DNA of 34,292 nt, taken from NCBI GenBank assembly GCA_003086555.1, contig QEFN01000006.1:1-34292 (forward strand), given 5' to 3'. Position numbers and translations under genes: made by a program. Below, one piece after another: positions 31,901-34,292 of this stretch. Each line of letters opens with the position of its first letter. The stretch's first letter is position 1. This DNA is from Sulfolobus sp. SCGC AB-777_G06. Its GTDB lineage: Archaea; Thermoproteota; Thermoprotei_A; Sulfolobales; Sulfolobaceae. The notes under the pieces are model-generated. The model had not been told where the DNA came from, ran no database searches, and saw only the letters and a list, made by a program, of their open reading frames with translations.

Positions 31901-32682
31901 TCAGAGAACAGAATGTCTGTATCCTTAACTTTCATCAGTTCCCTGACTTTGTCCATCGCATCTTGTGAAAATCCCACAAGGCGTAAAACCGCTCGTGCAC
32001 TTTTACTAGATTTCAGTGCTGTATCAACGTCATCTACAAATAGAAAGTCGTATTTTAGATTAGATAAACTATCTATATGATCTATCACAAAACGATTAGT
32101 TGAGATGAAAATGTCGAACTCATTCGAATACAAACTCTTATTAAGCTCTTGCTTTTGTGACTCTGTAAGACCTGAGTGATAATATATTATTTTTGCTTCT
32201 ATACCAGAATTAGAGGAAAAAGTCGACAGTCTATCAAGTGCTTGTTTAACTAGACTCTTGGTCGGAAATATTATTATGGATTTCTTCTTTTTATTTGCAT
32301 AATATAATGAAGCGACTAGACCGAAGGTGGTCTTTCCTAAACCTGGTGGAGCTATAATTGCGAAACTGTCATTTCGTAAGAGCCTTATGATCCAACTCTT
32401 CTGGGGACCATAAGGGGGATAACCTATGGCCGTTCTGAATATTTCACTAAACACATTAAATTCGGACAGAATCTCACTTTCCTTTGAAAGCTTGCTCAAA
32501 GTACTAGCACTTTTCAAAGCTTTTATCAAGTCGTTTAGGCTGTGAAATTCAGCCTCATCATCAGAAAAACACCTAGTACATACTGAACCTTTACTCAGTC
32601 TGGAAGATGAAATAGCTCCTCCACAATTTGGGCAACTCGACTTATATATAGATGGGGGAATCTCCCTCAAGTTTATACTCAT
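28945..32682 (-). CDS. rgy: Reverse gyrase
   Basis: The 1245-residue protein joins a helicase-like half and a topoisomerase I half. N-terminal zinc finger C17/C20/C35/C38, Walker A APPGLGKTT (111-119) and the DEAD-box-like FVDDVD are in the first half. The TOPRIM domain begins with LLIVESPNKAKTI and includes TDPDTEGEKIAWD. A second zinc finger (CKNGHQF...KCPKCG) sits inside it. The catalytic Tyr962 is in LITYHRTDSTRIS. It introduces positive supercoils and is the hallmark of hyperthermophiles. Sulfolobales usually have two reverse gyrase genes; I cannot say which paralogue this is. A TATA box (ATTTAAATA, minus strand, 32703-32711) lies 25 nt before the ATG. Confidence 0.97.
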   Translation of the reverse strand: MSINLREIPPSIYKSSCPNCGGAISSSRLSKGSVCTRCFSDDEAEFHSLNDLIKALKSASTLSKLSKESEILSEFNVFSEIFRTAIGYPPYGPQKSWIIRLLRNDSFAIIAPPGLGKTTFGLVASLYYANKKKKSIIIFPTKSLVKQALDRLSTFSSNSGIEAKIIYYHSGLTESQKQELNKSLYSNEFDIFISTNRFVIDHIDSLSNLKYDFLFVDDVDTALKSSKSARAVLRLVGFSQDAMDKVRELMKVKDTDILFSEIEKIRKGIVGNKTVVFSSATLTKGNPVFSLLMGFKPGSSVIYLRKIIDAYTELPTNDNEVMRLLKELLSRLGSGGLIFVPVDKGQEYAKFLEESLSKDFSIAAVASSSTSKIEEFAEGKIDILIGSATHYGILVRGIDLPWRIKYAIFIGIPKFKFRIGETVNLVTLSRILSIIALITKDQEIIRLAGRVRGKIRILSPAALALLSQQAREGKLEDGTLIKAYGIVNSYLQNEDILKKISETGDFVISNGNILIPDYLTYIQASGRTSRIYGGDLTTGLSILLVDDRNLFEIFNRKISLILDEINWKELDLNSWKIGNAELSEIINGINEEREKILKIRKEGGITPLLGKVKTVLLIVESPNKAKTISNFFSRPSTRQVGNLRVYETVLEDKVLMVTASGGHVYDLTTDNIGIYGVDVKISEDNSALFLPYYNTIKRCKNGHQFTDYDKGGKCPKCGTTDIITDKTYTVENLRKLSLEVDEILIGTDPDTEGEKIAWDLYLALRPYNNNIRRAEFHEVTRRAIIQAISNPREFNVNLVESQIVRRIEDRWIGFKLSQKVQTEFWPKYCTEEKERARSKYYNQSTDCSENRNLSAGRVQTPVLNWIVTRYDEYNKTKTRVYYGRIKGLEDITFYVQRQEGVRKNNVVTVTFKEISEVIEDFGPLPPYTTDTLLSDANNFFGLSAPETMRIAQDLFELGLITYHRTDSTRISNVGISIAENYLKQVLGQNYEKVFKPRTWGEGGAHEGIRPTKPLDVDQLRLMIEDGDLELAKPLTSNHFKVYDLVFRRFISSQIVPLKVRKEVVKFEIKDEEGNPIPLEQNYVELVTNYSLPVQIDNITKFIYQPVRRLSKSLVSRLKDLGCESLPCDFGLSLEGSFLRSKVNLYTQADLVIEMKNKEIGRPSTYATIINTILKRRYAIESKKTKKMIPTSLGKAVNKYLNEKYGKFVSEERTRKLLQLMDMIEAGKERYDYVLKQIYEEINEIR

Positions 32683-32702
32683 TATTCACTAAATTAGTTA
32701 GT

Positions 32703-32754
32703 TATTTAAATATCTACTACTTGGTGCCTTAAAGGCACAGATAGCTTATTTAAT
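32703..32754. promoter_or_regulatory. Divergent promoters of rgy and cdc48 with a central 15-bp palindrome
   Basis: The rgy TATA box lies at 32703-32711 (minus strand) and the cdc48 TATA box CTTATTTAAT at 32745-32754. Both fit leaderless starts at the ATGs. Midway, GTGCCTT-A-AAGGCAC (32724-32738) is a perfect palindrome, placed to bind a regulator acting on both genes. Confidence 0.6.
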
Positions 32755-32779
32755 AACGAAAATATGATCACATCACAAT

Positions 32780-34292
<1,513 letters not shown>

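Overview
The window looks like chromosome of a thermoacidophilic crenarchaeon of the order Sulfolobales. The evidence is a reverse gyrase, a CDC48/VAT AAA ATPase, archaeal A-ATPase subunits, ribosomal proteins S24e, S25e and S27ae, a Kae1/Bud32 pair, TATA boxes about 26 nt upstream of start codons (leaderless messages), and a tRNA-Glu that appears to carry a short intron outside the anticodon loop. I cannot name the genus from sequence alone.

Right part (about 13.7-34.3 kb): a gene-dense housekeeping core. Divergent speB/glyS are followed by a run of small conserved genes (psi-barrel-like protein, helical protein, PhoU-like protein, tRNA-splicing endonuclease). Next come a Cys-rich protein, ubiX with a TRASH zinc-finger gene, and thi4. 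A tight translation/tRNA-modification operon (rps24e, rps27ae, kae1, bud32, XTP pyrophosphatase) is followed by an aldo/keto reductase. The trmI-atpH-atpC operon, a small RHH protein and a TrmB-like regulator come before rps25e. A nitrilase-fold protein lacking its catalytic residues sits directly downstream of reverse gyrase, which is divergent from cdc48.

Left part (1 to about 12.5 kb): an accessory island, probably an integrated element. It ends at tRNA-Glu(CTC), and an intact pNOB8-type tyrosine integrase is the first gene beyond the tRNA 3' end. No second copy of the tRNA 3' half is visible, so the other border is probably left of base 1. From right to left the island holds: the integrase; a rightward polycistron of six small genes (HTH, helical, RHH, unknown, coiled coil, unknown); two winged-helix regulators with operator-like palindromes in their promoters; a gene whose product ends in a convincing PCNA-binding (PIP) motif; a double winged-helix protein; and an AT-rich, repeat-laden 0.45 kb intergenic region. 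Beyond that lies a visibly more G+C-rich restriction-modification cassette (AbrB regulator, 5-methylcytosine methyltransferase, MIG-type T/G mismatch glycosylase, convergent PD-(D/E)XK nuclease). Furthest left are a membrane/coiled-coil gene broken by an in-frame amber codon, a two-TM protein, and a large two-P-loop STAND-like NTPase cut by the window edge. The content is that of a defence and maintenance island.

A 16-bp motif, TAAACT-GGGG-AGTTTA, recurs only inside this island, at promoters and gene boundaries. It is the strongest unexplained signal in the window. Between tRNA-Glu and speB (12.6-13.7 kb) lies decayed DNA with remnants of an MNT/HEPN toxin-antitoxin pair.

All identifications come from reading motifs by eye; no database search was run.
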